NCBI GenBank assembly: GCA_959018155.1
Contig: CAUEKH010000114.1
Span: 1-7,498 of the forward strand
Source: an uncultured Hungatella sp.
GTDB lineage: Bacteria > Bacillota > Clostridia > Lachnospirales > Lachnospiraceae
Direction of reading: 5' to 3'
Length of the DNA stretch: 7,498 bases
The translations under genes and the position numbers were made by a program. The notes below the pieces were generated by a model. It had not been told where the DNA came from, searched no databases, and worked only from the letters and a program-made list of their open reading frames with translations. This document shows, one piece after another, positions 6,683 through 7,498 of this stretch. Every line of letters starts with the position of its first letter. Position 1 is the first letter of the stretch.

Positions 6683-6732
6683 AAAAGAGGGTCCAACCTT
6701 CCCCCTGCGGTTTTCAGTTGAACCCCTCTCTT
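6683..6732 (-). terminator. terminator- or attenuator-like hairpin between secA and prfB
   Basis: Minus-strand AAGAGAGGGGTTCAAC (6717-6732) pairs with GTTGGACCCTCTTTT (6683-6697) over about 15 pairs with one bulged G, leaving a 19-base loop. The 3' arm ends in TTTT followed by AAATAG, a modest U-tract. It starts 20 bases after the secA stop and ends about 43 bases before the prfB start. I see no convincing prfB promoter after it, so it may be a leaky terminator that lowers prfB readthrough from secA. Confidence 0.6.
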
Positions 6733-6752
6733 AAAATCCTGTTTCGGAACGA

Positions 6753-7498
6753 TTAGACAACCTTCCGTCCGCAGCACTGTTTGTACTTCTTGCCGGATCC
6801 ACATGGACACGGATCGTTCGGGTAAATCTTCGTGTCATTTCTTCTGACCGGTGCTTTGGCCGCGCTGTCATCCTTGTTGGTACCTGTCACCTTGGCAGCC
6901 GGCTCTCTCTCCACCTTCTGCTCTACGCGGATATGGAATAAGATTCTCACCGTATCTTCACGGATGGCAGCCGTCATCTCATCAAACATCTGGTATCCGC
7001 TCATCTTGTACTCAACCAGCGGATCTCTCTGGCCGTAAGCCTGCAGGCCGATACCCTGGCGCAGCTGCTCCATATCGTCGATATGGGACATCCACTTGTT
7101 GTCGATCACCTTCAGTAAAATAACACGCTCAATCTCACGGATCTGCTCTGCCTCCGGGAATTCAGCCTCCTTCGTCTCATAGAGTTTGATGGCCTCTTCC
7201 TTCAGCATATGCTTCAGTTCATTCTTCTTAATCTTCTTATCTTCCGGAAGGGTAACCGGATTAAGCGGCACAATCGGAAGAAGAAGGGTATTTAATTCGT
7301 TGAGATCCCACTCTTCCGGACTCTGTTCATCGGAAATGGACAGATCGACAGCATTTTCCACGATATCGGTAACCATCTTTAAGATTACATCGCGCATGTT
7401 GTCGCCGTCCAGAACCTTGCGGCGCTCCGCGTAGATCACCTCACGCTGCTCGTTCATCACCTCGTCGTACTTTAAGAGGTTTTCACGGATTCCGTAGT
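6753..7498 (-). CDS. secA: preprotein translocase ATPase SecA, C-terminal part (5' end off window)
   Basis: The last 247 residues of SecA, the cytoplasmic and membrane-associated ATPase that drives proteins through SecYEG, are present. The visible part begins YGIRENLLKYDEVMNEQREV, the conserved SecA region before the helical wing and scaffold domains. Later come DNKWMSHIDDMEQLRQGIGL and YGQRDPLVEYK. A variable basic linker follows, and the protein ends with the zinc-binding tail CPCGSGKKYKQCC (CxCx8CC), which in SecA contacts SecB or ribosomes and lipids. The frame stays open to the right edge, so the Met at 7460 is internal, not the start. The stop is TAA at 6753-6755. The nucleotide-binding and preprotein cross-linking domains lie outside the window. 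It is upstream of prfB on the same strand. Confidence 0.98.
   Translation of the reverse strand, partial: YGIRENLLKYDEVMNEQREVIYAERRKVLDGDNMRDVILKMVTDIVENAVDLSISDEQSPEEWDLNELNTLLLPIVPLNPVTLPEDKKIKKNELKHMLKEEAIKLYETKEAEFPEAEQIREIERVILLKVIDNKWMSHIDDMEQLRQGIGLQAYGQRDPLVEYKMSGYQMFDEMTAAIREDTVRILFHIRVEQKVEREPAAKVTGTNKDDSAAKAPVRRNDTKIYPNDPCPCGSGKKYKQCCGRKVV

Noticed and set aside
6640..6810. Minus-strand open frame upstream of prfB that begins inside the secA coding end.
   Set aside because: Only the part from GTG 6639 is RF2-like. The upstream stretch overlaps the SecA zinc tail and a hairpin in another frame and has no ribosome site.
1..7498. A new defence, mobile or biosynthetic system.
   Set aside because: Every substantial reading frame belongs to a core or widespread family. 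No transposase, integrase, attachment-site repeats, CRISPR repeats or toxin-antitoxin pair was seen.

Overview
The window looks like chromosomal DNA of a Gram-positive Firmicute, most likely a Lachnospiraceae / Clostridium cluster XIVa relative. The grounds are the gene content (PheB-type ACT regulator beside hom, secA followed by frameshifted prfB, Tex), roughly balanced base composition, strong AGGAGG-type ribosome binding sites and sigma-A style promoters. This assignment is inference; no 16S or species marker is present. Almost everything lies on the minus strand, apart from one small membrane-protein gene.

Layout from left to right. (1) 1-1367, minus: the N-terminal 455 codons of the RNA-binding transcription accessory protein Tex; its C-terminal half lies off the left edge. 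(2) 1368-1527: a compact divergent promoter region, with one good promoter for tex and one for the plus-strand gene. (3) 1528-1911, plus: a 127-residue membrane protein that I can only place loosely (DUF4190-like). (4) 1952-2007: a strong bidirectional terminator between convergent genes. (5) 2025-5287, minus: a tightly packed cluster read pheB - hom - lysC - DUF2752, with gaps of 6 to 11 bases. Aspartokinase (lysC) makes aspartyl phosphate and homoserine dehydrogenase (hom) commits aspartate semialdehyde to threonine/methionine. PheB is a small HTH-plus-ACT protein likely to sense an amino acid, and the DUF2752 membrane protein trails the operon. Aspartate-semialdehyde dehydrogenase, thrB and thrC are not in the window. 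(6) 5288-5519: a non-coding gap holding a promoter for pheB, a 12-bp perfect inverted repeat around that start, and a separate 95-base imperfect palindrome. (7) 5520-6639, minus: prfB (release factor 2) with a programmed +1 frameshift at codon 26. (8) 6640-6752: a spacer with a terminator- or attenuator-like hairpin. (9) 6753-7498, minus: the C-terminal 247 residues of secA, cut by the right edge.

This is essentially a housekeeping region. I see no mobile element, CRISPR array, tRNA/rRNA gene, defence system or biosynthetic cluster, and no clearly new biological system. The points worth a second look are regulatory: the prfB recoding site with an unusual stimulator, a probable in-frame internal start in lysC giving a separate beta subunit, and the two structured elements between prfB and pheB.
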